A stretch of DNA of 64,000 nucleotides, taken from the NCBI GenBank assembly GCA_035652815.1, contig DASRDB010000001.1, positions 372,001 to 436,000 of the forward strand, read 5' to 3'. This document shows positions 9,788-19,059 of the stretch, piece by piece. The first letter of the stretch is position 1; every line of letters begins with the position of its first letter. The notes beneath the pieces were generated by a model that was given only the letters and a program-made list of their open reading frames with translations, was not told where the DNA came from and ran no database searches. This stretch comes from DASRDB01 sp035652815 (lineage in GTDB: Bacteria; Chloroflexota; Ktedonobacteria; Ktedonobacterales; Ktedonobacteraceae). The position numbers and the translations under genes were made by a program.

Positions 9788-11548
9788 ATGTCCGATCCAT
9801 CTGTTATGCCTGACACTACGCCAGATTCTCCACGAGACGCAGTGCGTCCCTGGGTGTCACATTATGAAGAGGGCGTGCCAGCCACCCTCGACATTCCAGA
9901 GCAGCCCCTCACGTGGCTGCTCGATCAAACCGTTCAGCGCTATCCTGGACAAACGGCTTTTATCTACTATGGCACAAAGATCAGCTATGCCCAGTTCTCT
10001 TCGCTGGCAAACCGCTTTGCTGCTGCGCTGCACCGGCTCGGCATTAACAGGGGAGACCGCGTCGCGATTGCCCTGCCGAATATTCCGCAGTATCCCATTG
10101 CCTACTATGGCGCGCTGCGGGCAGGCGCGGTCGTCGTTCCCACCAATCCACTGTATACCGAGCGCGAGATGCAACACCAGCTAGCCGACTCGGGGGCGCG
10201 GGTGCTTGTAATGCTCGATATGTTCTACCCGGTTGTGCGCGCTGTGCGTGAGAAGACGGCTTTAGAGCATATCCTTATCACCAGCCCCGCCGATTTTCTG
10301 CCGCCGTTGTTACGCAGACTCTATCCCCTCAGCCAGCGCAACGCCAAACATCCACAGCCGCCCCTGACGGAGAAGGAACTGCGCGAGGACAAAACGCTGC
10401 ATGTGCTAAACACCCTGCTTCACACGCATACAAAAGGCGGCGTTGAAGTCTTCAATCTTCCGGTGCAGGCCCACCCTGATGATCTGGCAGTGCTGCAATA
10501 TACCGGCGGCACCACTGGTCTTTCCAAAGGCGCAATGCTCACACACCGCAACCTGCTCTCCAATGCCTACCAGACGCGCTACTGGGACGCCAAAGCGCGT
10601 GACGCGGAGGAGATTACGCTCTGCGTGGCCCCGTTCTTCCATTCCTACGGTATGACCGTTGGCATGAACCTCTCGATCCTGGGTGCGGCCACGATGGTTC
10701 TGCTGCCGCAGTTCAAAGTCAAAGAGGTGGTCAAGACCATTCGCCGCTACCATCCAACGCAGTTGCCCGGCATCCCCACCATGTATATCGCCATTATGAA
10801 GGAGATGGGCAAGCATACCGCCGACCTGCGCTCCATCAAGGTCTGTATCAGCGGCGCGTCAGCATTGCCCGCGAAGGTTCGCCAGGATTGGGAAGCCCTG
10901 ACACACGGCAGGCTGGTCGAGGGCTACGGCCTGAGCGAGGCTTCACCGGTCACGCACTGCAATCCGCTCAATGGCGATATCCGCGAGGGCAGCGTGGGTT
11001 TGCCCTTACCAAATGTTGATGCCGCCATTCTTGACGAGAAAACCGGCGAACCGCTTCCGCCCAACCAGGCTGGAGAAATCGTCGTCAAAGGCCCCAACAT
11101 TATGAAAGGCTACTGGAACCAGCCCGAAGAGACGAAGAACATCTTCATTAACGGCTGGATGCGTACCGGCGATATCGGCAAGATGGATGAAGAGGGCTAC
11201 TTCTACATCCTTGACCGCGCCAAAGAGCTGATTCTCGCCAGTGGCTTCAACATCTATCCCCGCGAGGTTGAAGAGGTGCTTTACCAGCATCCCGCCGTTC
11301 AAGAGGCTGCCGTAATCGGCGTGCCGCATGAATATCGTGGCGAGACCGTCGCCGCCTTTGTCATCCTCAAACCTGGCTATGAGCCAACAGAGCAGACGCG
11401 CGAAGATATTCTCGCCTACTGCAAAAAGGAGCTGACGCCCTACAAAGTACCCAAGATTCTCGAATTTCGTGAGAGCTTACCGAAGTCTCTCATTGGCAAA
11501 ATCTTAAAGCGTGAATTGAAACAAGCATATCTATCCAAACAGGAGTAA
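9788..11548 (+). CDS. fadD: Long-chain acyl-CoA ligase
   Basis: The 586-residue enzyme activates fatty acids with ATP and CoA for beta-oxidation. The AMP-binding signature YTGGTTGLSKGAMLTH is near 235-250, followed by GYGLSEASPV, the adenylation motif TGDIGKMDEEGYFYILDR and the C-terminal lysine motif PKSLIGKILKRELK. It is the first gene of a four-gene operon, with only 2 bases to the next gene. The ATG lies behind GAGAGGAGC. Chain-length preference cannot be read from the sequence. Confidence 0.93.
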   Translation: MSDPSVMPDTTPDSPRDAVRPWVSHYEEGVPATLDIPEQPLTWLLDQTVQRYPGQTAFIYYGTKISYAQFSSLANRFAAALHRLGINRGDRVAIALPNIPQYPIAYYGALRAGAVVVPTNPLYTEREMQHQLADSGARVLVMLDMFYPVVRAVREKTALEHILITSPADFLPPLLRRLYPLSQRNAKHPQPPLTEKELREDKTLHVLNTLLHTHTKGGVEVFNLPVQAHPDDLAVLQYTGGTTGLSKGAMLTHRNLLSNAYQTRYWDAKARDAEEITLCVAPFFHSYGMTVGMNLSILGAATMVLLPQFKVKEVVKTIRRYHPTQLPGIPTMYIAIMKEMGKHTADLRSIKVCISGASALPAKVRQDWEALTHGRLVEGYGLSEASPVTHCNPLNGDIREGSVGLPLPNVDAAILDEKTGEPLPPNQAGEIVVKGPNIMKGYWNQPEETKNIFINGWMRTGDIGKMDEEGYFYILDRAKELILASGFNIYPREVEEVLYQHPAVQEAAVIGVPHEYRGETVAAFVILKPGYEPTEQTREDILAYCKKELTPYKVPKILEFRESLPKSLIGKILKRELKQAYLSKQE

Positions 11549-11550
11549 CT

Positions 11551-13332
11551 ATGTCAACGACCATGAAACCAACGGAAGCGGGCACCGCTTTCCTTACCAC
11601 ACCCGTTAGCGAAACCGCCGACAAAATCTTTACCGTCGAACAGGCCGACGAGGAGCAGCGCTGGATTGCCGAATCAGCCAAAACCTTTATCTCGCGTGAA
11701 GTGCTGCCCAAAGTCGAGGCCATCGATCACCAGGAGCCGGGACTGGTTCCCAGCCTGCTGAAAAAGGCTGGCGAACAGGGCCTGCTCTCCATCGACGTGC
11801 CGGAAGCATATGGCGGCGCGGAACTCGGCCTGCTAACGAGCGCGCTGGTGGCTTCACAATTCAACGAGGGTTCCTTCAGCACCGCCTTTGGCGCGCATAC
11901 CACCATCGGCACGCTGCCCATCGTCTTCTACGGCACCGAGGATCAGAAACAGAAGTATTTGCCGAAGCTGGCAACCGGCGAATGGATCGGCGCATATGCC
12001 CTGACCGAGCCAGGCGTTGGCTCCGACGCGATGGGCCTTTCGACCCGCGCTGAACTCTCCGAGGACGGCCAGTACTACATCCTCAACGGCACCAAACAGT
12101 GGATATCCAACGCCGGTTTTGCCGATGTCTTCATCGTCTTCGCCCGTATCGGCAACGAGCGCCCCTCGGCTTTCATTGTTGAAGCCAACTTGCCGGGCGT
12201 CTCCACGGGCGCGGAAGAACGCAAGATGGGCATTAAGGGTTCCTCGACGCGCCAGTTGATCCTGCAAGACGTGAAAGTGCCAGTTGAAAACCTGCTCGGC
12301 CAGATTCACAAGGGCTACAAGATCGCCTTCAACATTCTCAACATCGGTCGTCTGAAGCTGGGCGCGGGCGCGGTTGGTGGAGCGCGCACAGCTATCGGTC
12401 TCGCCGCCGCTTATACCACCGAGCGCAAAGCTTTCGGCAAATTCATCTCCGAATTCGGCATGATTAAAAAGAAACTCGGTCGCATGGCCGCCGAGACGTA
12501 TGCCGCCGAAAGCGAAGTCTTCCGCACCGCCAATAATATCGAGCAGGCCCGCCGCAGCGCTACCGATACCGAGGGCGCATTCAAGGCCATCGAAGGCTAC
12601 GAGGTAGAGGCCTCTATCGCTAAAGTGCATGGCAGCGAAGTGCTGGCCTACGTGGTTGACGAGGGTGTGCAGATCTTCGGCGGCTACGGCTTCATGCAGG
12701 AGTACGCTATTGAGAAGGCCTATCGCGATGCCCGCATCCAGCGCATCTACGAAGGCACCAACGAGATCAACCGCCTCGTGGCAGTGCGCCGCCTGCTCAA
12801 CCGCGTCATGTCTGGCACCGTTCCTCTGATGGCAAAGGCGCAGGAGATCGACGCCCGCGTGCGCGCCGGTCAGCCGCTCAACAACGCAGGCGAGGAGATT
12901 CCTGAAGAACTCCGTTCAGCAGTCAACGCCCTGGAGCGCGTCAAAGACGTCACCTCGTATGTGGCGATGAAGATCGCCATGAAGTACATGCAGAACCTGG
13001 TAGACGAGGAAGAATTCATCGAATACCTGGCGAACCTGCTCATCGACATCTACGGCATTGACAGCGCCCTCGCCCGCGCCATTCAGGCTGTACGGCGCGG
13101 CGATGTCAACAGCGCGACCCATATTCAACTGGCACAACTCGCCACCTGGCTGGCCTTCTCGCGCTTCCGCACCAACCTCGACCAGATCGTCATGGCCTAC
13201 ATCGAACCCGAAAAGGTCGAGAAGGAACTGGCTCGCGTGCGCACCTACGTCGGAGATTATGTCGTAAACGGCGTCGCCCTGCAGCGCGAAATCGCCGCCC
13301 AGGTCATCGAAAAACAGGGGTATCCGTTGTAA
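11551..13332 (+). CDS. fadE: Acyl-CoA dehydrogenase (FadE/VLCAD-like)
   Basis: The 593-residue flavoenzyme should form the 2,3 double bond in acyl-CoA. The length and the extra C-terminal helical region match the Bacillus FadE and mitochondrial very-long-chain type rather than the 380-residue short-chain type. The motifs YALTEPGVGSDAMGLSTRA and GYGFMQEYAIEKAYRDARI, followed by YEGTNEINR, are the classic substrate- and FAD-binding signatures. The gene is in the operon 2 bases after fadD and 14 bases before fadA, with AGGAG before its ATG. Confidence 0.93.
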   Translation: MSTTMKPTEAGTAFLTTPVSETADKIFTVEQADEEQRWIAESAKTFISREVLPKVEAIDHQEPGLVPSLLKKAGEQGLLSIDVPEAYGGAELGLLTSALVASQFNEGSFSTAFGAHTTIGTLPIVFYGTEDQKQKYLPKLATGEWIGAYALTEPGVGSDAMGLSTRAELSEDGQYYILNGTKQWISNAGFADVFIVFARIGNERPSAFIVEANLPGVSTGAEERKMGIKGSSTRQLILQDVKVPVENLLGQIHKGYKIAFNILNIGRLKLGAGAVGGARTAIGLAAAYTTERKAFGKFISEFGMIKKKLGRMAAETYAAESEVFRTANNIEQARRSATDTEGAFKAIEGYEVEASIAKVHGSEVLAYVVDEGVQIFGGYGFMQEYAIEKAYRDARIQRIYEGTNEINRLVAVRRLLNRVMSGTVPLMAKAQEIDARVRAGQPLNNAGEEIPEELRSAVNALERVKDVTSYVAMKIAMKYMQNLVDEEEFIEYLANLLIDIYGIDSALARAIQAVRRGDVNSATHIQLAQLATWLAFSRFRTNLDQIVMAYIEPEKVEKELARVRTYVGDYVVNGVALQREIAAQVIEKQGYPL

Positions 13333-13346
13333 AGGAGAATATATCT

Positions 13347-14543
13347 ATGCCAGAAGCAGTAATTGTCAGCGCAGTACGCACCCCTATCGGGCGCGCAAAT
13401 AAAGGGGCGTTAAAAGATGTGCGTCCCGATGACCTGGCGGCTCTGGCGGTTCGCGCCGCCGTAGACCGCGTTCCGCAGCTTGATCGTTCGCTCATTGAAG
13501 ATGTGATTATTGGCTGCGCCTTTCCAGAGGGCGAACAGGGCATGAACCTTGCGCGCCTGGTTGGGGCGCTGGCCGGACTACCTGAAACGGCAGCAGGTGT
13601 CACCGTCAACCGTTTCTGCGCTTCGAGTCTGCAAGCCTTCAATATGGCGGCGCAGAACATTATGCTTGGTCTGGGCGATGTTTTTGTGGCGGGCGGCGTC
13701 GAGAGCATGTCCCGCGTGCCGATGGGCGGCTTCAATCCCAGCTTTAACCCGCGCCTCGTCAAGCCACGTGAGGGCGAGAAATCTACCACTCCTTATCCGC
13801 CTTGCGAACTGGAATACGGCTATTCCAGCTACATTCCAATGGGTATGACCGCCGAGAATCTTGCCCGTGAATATCATATCAGCCGCGAGGCGCAGGATGC
13901 CTTCGCGCTGCGCAGCCACCAGCGCGCCATTGCCGCCACCGACAACGGCATCTTCAAACGCGAAATCGTGCCCGTTCCCCTGCCCAACGGCAAGACGCTG
14001 GAAGTAGATGAAGGCCCGCGCCGCGATACCTCACTCGAAAAGCTGGCAACTCTCGAACCCGCCTTCATCAAGGGCGGCACCGTCACCGCTGGTAACTCCA
14101 GCCCGCTCAATGATGGGGCGGCAGCGGTTGTTCTGATGTCGGCTGAGAAGGCCCGCGAACTGGGTATTACGCCGCTCGCCCGCGTGATTACAATGGCGGT
14201 CGCGGGTGTGCGTCCTGATATCATGGGCATCGGCCCCGTTCCCGCTGTGCGCAAGGCGTTGCAGCGCGCCGGTATGCAGATTAGCGACATCGACATTATT
14301 GAACTCAACGAGGCATTTGCTGCTCAGTCGCTGGCAGTTGTCCAGGAGTTAGGTATTGACCAGGAGAAGCTGAATCCGCATGGCGGTGCGATCGCTCTCG
14401 GCCATCCGCTCGGTTGCAGTGGCGCGCGCCTGATCGCTACGCTCGTCAACGACCTGCAGACGCTTGATAAGAAGGTTGGGCTTGCCACGCTCTGCGTCGG
14501 CGGCGGTCAGGGTGTGGCTACGATTATTGAAAGGATATCGTAG
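13347..14543 (+). CDS. fadA: Acetyl-CoA acyltransferase (thiolase)
   Basis: The 398-residue thiolase cleaves 3-ketoacyl-CoA with CoA in the last beta-oxidation step. The nucleophilic cysteine is in VNRFCASSLQA (about residue 90). NEAFAAQS and the C-terminal LCVGGGQG supply the other catalytic residues. AAAGGAGAATAT precedes the ATG. It is followed after 2 bases by the multifunctional FadN-like gene. The neighbourhood argues for a degradative rather than a biosynthetic thiolase. Confidence 0.94.
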   Translation: MPEAVIVSAVRTPIGRANKGALKDVRPDDLAALAVRAAVDRVPQLDRSLIEDVIIGCAFPEGEQGMNLARLVGALAGLPETAAGVTVNRFCASSLQAFNMAAQNIMLGLGDVFVAGGVESMSRVPMGGFNPSFNPRLVKPREGEKSTTPYPPCELEYGYSSYIPMGMTAENLAREYHISREAQDAFALRSHQRAIAATDNGIFKREIVPVPLPNGKTLEVDEGPRRDTSLEKLATLEPAFIKGGTVTAGNSSPLNDGAAAVVLMSAEKARELGITPLARVITMAVAGVRPDIMGIGPVPAVRKALQRAGMQISDIDIIELNEAFAAQSLAVVQELGIDQEKLNPHGGAIALGHPLGCSGARLIATLVNDLQTLDKKVGLATLCVGGGQGVATIIERIS

Positions 14544-14545
14544 TC

Positions 14546-16936
14546 ATGACATATCAAGTACGCAAGGCAGCCGTGTTGGGCGCTGGCGTGATGGGGGCAG
14601 CCATCGCTGCCCACCTCGCCAACGTCGGCATTCCCAGCCTGCTGCTCGACATTGTTCCACCCGGTGCCGGAAAAGACAGGAATGTGGTGGCGCGTACCGG
14701 CCTGGAAAAAACGCTGAAGGCCAGACCCGCCGCGTTTTACACGCCCAAAGCTGCCCAGCTTATCACCATTGGTAACATTGAGGACGACCTGGATAAGCTG
14801 ACAGAGGTGGACTGGATTATCGAGGCCGTCATCGAGCGCCTGGATATCAAACAGCAGCTTTACGCGAAGCTGGAGCAGTACCTGCGGCCCAATACCATCA
14901 TCTCCTCGAATACGTCCGGCCTGCCCGCGCATATGCTGACCAGGGGACGCAGCGAGACCTTCCGCCGCAACTTCCTCATCACGCACTTTTTCAATCCAGT
15001 GCGCTACATGCGCCTGCTTGAAATCGTGCCGGATATCGATACTGACCCGGCACTTGTGCAGTTCATGGAGAACTTCGGCACGCAGGTGCTGGGCAAAGGC
15101 ATCGTGCTGTGTAAAGACACGCCCAATTTCATCGCCAACCGCATCGGCGTCTATGGCTTCCTTTCCACAATTAAGCGCGCACTGGATGAGGGCTACACGG
15201 TCAGCGAGGTAGATGCCATCCTGGGGCCAAATATGGGCCGTCCCAAATCGGCTGTCTTCCGCACTGCCGACCTCTCCGGCCTGGATACGCTGGCGCACGT
15301 GGCCGATAACCTGTATGAGAATGCGCCCGGCGACCCGCAGCGCGAAACTTTCAGGCTGCCGGAAGTGATGCGCGAGATGATCCGGCGCGGCTGGCTGGGC
15401 GAGAAAAGCGGCCAGGGCTTCTACAAACGCATCAAAAATCCAGGCGGCGAATCGACCATCCTGGAATTGAACTTGAAAACGCTTGAATACGAGCCGCAGC
15501 AGAAGGTGCGCTATCCCTCGCTCGGCGCGGCGCGCAATATCGATGATCCTGTTCAGCGCATGCTCACCGTACTGGATGGTGATGATCGCGCCGCCCAGTT
15601 TGCTCGCGAAACCACCGCAGACTCGCTGATCTACGCGGCGGAACTCGCGCCAGAAATCGCGGACAGCATCGTGGCAGTCGATGAGGCCATGCGCTGGGGC
15701 TTCAACTTCGATCTCGGCAGCTTCGAGGCCTGGGACGCGCTCTTGCAGCACCCCCAGATTCTCGAAAAGGTCTTGCAGGGCCGCGAACTGCCGGAACTGG
15801 TGAAGCGCGTGCGGAGCAATGGAACGGGAACATTCTATCGCGGCCCGGCAGGCAAACGCGAGTATTACGACTTCACAACTGGCGAGTACACCCCCGTGTC
15901 GCAGCCGGAAGGCGCGATCTCGCTCTCTGCCGCGAAGGCCGAGAACAAGGTTATTCGCGATAACGGCTCGGCCTCGCTCATCGATATCGGTGATGGCATC
16001 GCCTGCCTGGAGTTTCATACCAAGATGAACTCCATCGACGAGGGCATCATTGAGATGCTGCGCTATGTCGCCGAAGAAGGTGAAAAGCATTTCCGCGCCG
16101 TCGTCATTAACAACGATGCTCCCGACTTCTCCGCTGGCGCAAATCTCATGCTTGTGCTGATGGCCGCCAAATCGGGCGAGTGGCAGCAGCTTGAACAGGC
16201 CATCAAGGCCCTGCAACAGGCGCACCAGTTGCTCAAATATAGTCGTATTCCCATCGTGGCGGCTCCGGCAGGGCGCGCTCTGGGCGGCGGCTGCGAGATC
16301 ATTATGCATACTAACCATGTCCGCGCTTATGCCGAATCCTATATTGGGCTGGTCGAAGTGGGCGTTGGGCTGGTTCCGGCGGGTGGGGGCTGTAAGGAAC
16401 TGCTCGTGCGGCTGGGCGCGACGGTTGATATGCAGTTGGCGAAAAAGACGGGTGGGCCGTTCACGCCTTCGCGCCGCGCCTTCGAGACCATCGCTTTTGC
16501 CACCGTCTCCACCAGCGCAGCCGAGGCCAAAGACCTGCGCTTCCTGCGCAAGAGCGATGCCATTACGGTTAACCGCGACTTGCTGCTGCGGGATGCAAAA
16601 GCTGACGCTCTGCGCCTTGCAGAGGAGAAAGAGGCGGGTACGTGGCAGCCACCACAGGCCCCGCTCCTGCTCCTTCCCGGCCCCGGGGCGCGGCTTGTAC
16701 TTGAGCAACAGGTAGAAAACCTGCTCATTACAGGAAAAGTCAGCGAGCATGACGCGGTGATCGCTCAGCATCTGGCTCGTGTGCTAACAGGTGGAGATTG
16801 TTCGCCTATTACCCCGGTCACAGAACAGCACGTTCTTGACCTGGAGCGCGAGGCCTTCCTCAGCCTTGCAGGCACCGCCAAATCACAGGACCGCATGCAA
16901 TCGCTCCTGATGACTGGCAAACCTTTGCGTAACTAA
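14546..16936 (+). CDS. fadN: 3-hydroxyacyl-CoA dehydrogenase/enoyl-CoA hydratase fusion (FadN-like)
   Basis: The 796-residue two-domain enzyme catalyses hydration and the NAD-dependent oxidation of beta-oxidation. The N-terminal Rossmann domain carries VLGAGVMGAAIAAHLANVG near residue 10. The C-terminal crotonase domain has YSRIPIVAAPAGRALGGGCE near 570, with the two Glu positions expected for a hydratase. The order dehydrogenase-then-hydratase and the length match Bacillus FadN, not E. coli FadB. It is the last gene of the operon, followed by a 42-bp palindrome. Confidence 0.93.
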   Translation: MTYQVRKAAVLGAGVMGAAIAAHLANVGIPSLLLDIVPPGAGKDRNVVARTGLEKTLKARPAAFYTPKAAQLITIGNIEDDLDKLTEVDWIIEAVIERLDIKQQLYAKLEQYLRPNTIISSNTSGLPAHMLTRGRSETFRRNFLITHFFNPVRYMRLLEIVPDIDTDPALVQFMENFGTQVLGKGIVLCKDTPNFIANRIGVYGFLSTIKRALDEGYTVSEVDAILGPNMGRPKSAVFRTADLSGLDTLAHVADNLYENAPGDPQRETFRLPEVMREMIRRGWLGEKSGQGFYKRIKNPGGESTILELNLKTLEYEPQQKVRYPSLGAARNIDDPVQRMLTVLDGDDRAAQFARETTADSLIYAAELAPEIADSIVAVDEAMRWGFNFDLGSFEAWDALLQHPQILEKVLQGRELPELVKRVRSNGTGTFYRGPAGKREYYDFTTGEYTPVSQPEGAISLSAAKAENKVIRDNGSASLIDIGDGIACLEFHTKMNSIDEGIIEMLRYVAEEGEKHFRAVVINNDAPDFSAGANLMLVLMAAKSGEWQQLEQAIKALQQAHQLLKYSRIPIVAAPAGRALGGGCEIIMHTNHVRAYAESYIGLVEVGVGLVPAGGGCKELLVRLGATVDMQLAKKTGGPFTPSRRAFETIAFATVSTSAAEAKDLRFLRKSDAITVNRDLLLRDAKADALRLAEEKEAGTWQPPQAPLLLLPGPGARLVLEQQVENLLITGKVSEHDAVIAQHLARVLTGGDCSPITPVTEQHVLDLEREAFLSLAGTAKSQDRMQSLLMTGKPLRN

Positions 16937-16968
16937 CCGCATTATTCATAGCTGGCGAAATTCATAGC

Positions 16969-17010
16969 TGGCGAACATTTCGTTGAACATGTTCAACGAA
17001 ATGTTCGCCA
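16969..17010. terminator. Perfect 42-bp palindrome after the fad operon
   Basis: The two 21-base arms match exactly with no spacer; the centre reads TTGAACATGTTCAA. The 13-base word CATAGCTGGCGAA is repeated just before it (16948 and 16964). There is only a weak T-rich stretch afterwards (CATTTTATG). It could end fad transcription, or, as a perfect dyad, serve as a protein-binding site. Confidence 0.55.
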
Positions 17011-17437
17011 GATGTTCATTTTATGACTCAAAAATCATGTCCTCAGCTCAACATGCGCATCAAAATCAGCTATTTTCGTGTTTCCCTACAAAAAGTACTA
17101 TTGATTTCCAGGTTTTTTTCATAAATAGACCCTAAAAACGACTGCGAACAACATGCATAGCATGAATAATAGGCATTCTTAACATTTTGGAAGCCAAAAC
17201 GTCATTAAAAATAGGTAAATATTCTATAAAATTCGAAAAACGTATCAAAACATGTATCGAAACACTAGACAAAGGGGTACATTTTCGTGCATACTATGCA
17301 TGTACATATTTCAAGCGGTTTGTCACAACAAGTAATGTACATTGTTATTACATCATCCTTTTGATTACATTATGTGTTGTGGCAAGAACACGTTGCATCA
17401 GAGGTTTGGACACCGGTAAAAAGGAGACGAGGGAACC
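17011..17437. other. AT-rich intergenic region
   Basis: This gap of over 400 bases has no convincing gene. It is markedly A+T rich compared with the genes around it and holds several TGTACAT words (about 17277-17345). It ends with the ribosome site AAAAAGGAGACGAGGG for the small gene at 17438. It probably holds that gene's promoter, but I cannot fix the -35 and -10. Confidence 0.4.
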
Positions 17438-17668
17438 ATGCAAGGATTGGAACAGCATAAAAGTGAGGTTGCGCGTTTGCTGGCGCAGATCAGCGCGGAA
17501 TACGAAGCTGCGCAGCGAGGTCTTTCAGGACTGGCCTACGGAGTCTCACAACATCAATTTATTACTGCTCGCATGGAGAATATGGGCCAGCTACACCACA
17601 AGTTGCAATCCATCGTCGGAGACGAGGCCACTGCAATGGTAGTCGAAGTCATGAATAACGTGAAATAG
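17438..17668 (+). CDS. Small helical protein, function unknown
   Basis: The 76-residue protein is predicted to be nearly all helix (QHKSEVARLLAQISAEYEAA, then MENMGQLHHKLQSIVGDEA). It has a strong ribosome site and a textbook terminator right after it, so it is a genuine single-gene unit. No catalytic motif, signal peptide or membrane segment is seen. The monocistronic layout with a long AT-rich leader suggests it may be well expressed. I do not recognise the family. Confidence 0.7.
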   Translation: MQGLEQHKSEVARLLAQISAEYEAAQRGLSGLAYGVSQHQFITARMENMGQLHHKLQSIVGDEATAMVVEVMNNVK

Positions 17669-17697
17669 CCTTCGTCCGCTATTTGAACTTTACAATG

Positions 17698-17722
17698 GCC
17701 TGGCTGTTTGCCAGGCTTTTTT
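17698..17722 (+). terminator. Intrinsic terminator of the small helical protein gene
   Basis: A GCCTGGC / GCCAGGC stem (17698-17704, 17710-17716) with a 5-base loop is followed by six T. It lies 30 bases past the stop at 17668. Confidence 0.92.
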
Positions 17723-17735
17723 GTTTCTGAATAGA

Positions 17736-17777
17736 AAGAGGCGGTCGCGCCTGTACCCCCCCGCGCGACCGCCTCTT
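17736..17777 (-). terminator. GC-rich hairpin, probable terminator of the methyltransferase gene
   Basis: The 15-bp arms at 17736-17750 and 17763-17777 flank a 12-base loop. Read on the minus strand the hairpin is followed by TTTCTATT. It lies about 35 bases past the stop of the gene at 17812. Confidence 0.65.
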
Positions 17778-17811
17778 CGCCCCCCACGTCCCCTTCCCTT
17801 TCAGAGTGGGT

Positions 17812-18726
17812 TTATACTAATGCCGCTTCCCGCCTCTCAACGTGCGCATCCAGGTAAAAAATCGAGGCCGAATGGGATTTCGTCCAGACACCTGAAACCA
17901 TATACTCAGTCTCTTCGCTAATAAATGTTTCCGAATCCAGCACGCAGTCCGGTCCATCCATGAACAGGTCTAACCACGCCTGCTCATCCCTGCTGCTCAG
18001 CAAAGGCGCGCCCTCACAGACAAACCAGCGAGTAATGCCCTGTAAATAGAAGCGAAAATCTTCCGGCAGCGGATAGCGGCGCACAATACGATACTGGCGC
18101 TCCTGAACTTTTTCAAACCCGGCCTCCTCCAAATATCCGGCCAGCTTTCCTCCTACCCAGCTATCCTCAAAGGCATACCCTTCATTCACGCGAATATGCT
18201 CCCAACGCTTTCGTGCTGAAAATACCCGTTCCTGCAATCCGCGATCAACCGAATAAAAGCGCATGGAACCAAAATCAATGTCTTTGATCGCAATGCGTCC
18301 GCCTGGCTTCAGGTAGCGACCCATAGCGCGAAACGTCTCTACCGGATCAGGCAGATACTGGCTTACATTCGCGCTAAAAATGAAATCCACAACCCCCGGT
18401 TGTACAGGCAACTGCTCAATAGACCCCAGTTTATACTGTACCTGCTCGCTATACTCCTGGTTACGCTGCTGTGCTGTCACCAGCGCTTCGGGTGAAATAT
18501 CTACACCGGTAATTCGTCCTCTACGACCAATAGCCTGAGCCAGTAGTGGTATCCACAACCCCGGCCCACATCCCGCGTCTACTACCCTACTCCCCTTCTT
18601 GATCTTTAAATCGCGAATCATTTGTTCGCGTTCGGGCGCTTTACTCCGGTGATGCGTTTCCAACCACTCAATTGCATTAAGCGGCAATCCACTTTCGTTG
18701 ACATACACGGGATTGTTTACGGCCAT
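17812..18726 (-). CDS. SAM-dependent methyltransferase (UbiE/Methyltransf_11-like)
   Basis: The 304-residue protein has a class I methyltransferase core at about 40-160. Motif I is VVDAGCGPGLWIPLLAQAIG, motif II is ITGVDISPEAL, and motif IV is VDFIFSANVSQYLPDP. The substrate is not evident. The C-terminal third is specific to this group. The gene stands alone, with its own hairpin downstream. Confidence 0.82.
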   Translation of the reverse strand: MAVNNPVYVNESGLPLNAIEWLETHHRSKAPEREQMIRDLKIKKGSRVVDAGCGPGLWIPLLAQAIGRRGRITGVDISPEALVTAQQRNQEYSEQVQYKLGSIEQLPVQPGVVDFIFSANVSQYLPDPVETFRAMGRYLKPGGRIAIKDIDFGSMRFYSVDRGLQERVFSARKRWEHIRVNEGYAFEDSWVGGKLAGYLEEAGFEKVQERQYRIVRRYPLPEDFRFYLQGITRWFVCEGAPLLSSRDEQAWLDLFMDGPDCVLDSETFISEETEYMVSGVWTKSHSASIFYLDAHVERREAALV

Positions 18727-18991
18727 CTAACTACCTCAACCTTCATGATGTTAAACGCATCAATGGAATTTCCTAAGATAGAAAAAGTATAACATGTCAA
18801 AAAAATAAATGCTATATATTTCCATACAAATGTAGGACTTTATTGCTAACAATGTAGCAAACAAGTTTAGACGCAATCTGCTTCAAGGTTGTGTAATTTC
18901 GTTATGAAACGTAAAACAAGGGCATGGGCTTGCATTCGTGTGGGGGAGCGGAAGACAAAAAATTGACTGACACCCGCAAAATAATATCTGC
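18727..18991. other. Divergent intergenic region, AT-rich
   Basis: This region separates the methyltransferase gene from the membrane protein gene at 19060. It is A+T rich and holds no convincing gene; a short open frame at 18924-19136 mostly overlaps the next gene's start and lacks a ribosome site. The methyltransferase promoter should lie here. Confidence 0.4.
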
Positions 18992-19020
18992 TTGCGTTGT
19001 TTCTTCTTACTCGCTATACT
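18992..19020 (+). promoter_or_regulatory. Sigma-70-like promoter for the gene at 19060
   Basis: TTGCGT (18992-18997) and TATACT (19015-19020) are separated by 17 bases. They lie 40 bases before the start codon, which has AAGGAGC in front. Confidence 0.65.
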
Positions 19021-19059
19021 CTATGCTAGAAAAAGCAAGCGTTAAGGAGCAGCTAGTGT

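Noticed and set aside
14507..16771. 754-codon open frame antisense to the FadN gene
   Set aside because: It mirrors a highly conserved enzyme gene, has no recognisable protein features or ribosome site, and arises from the codon bias of the true gene.
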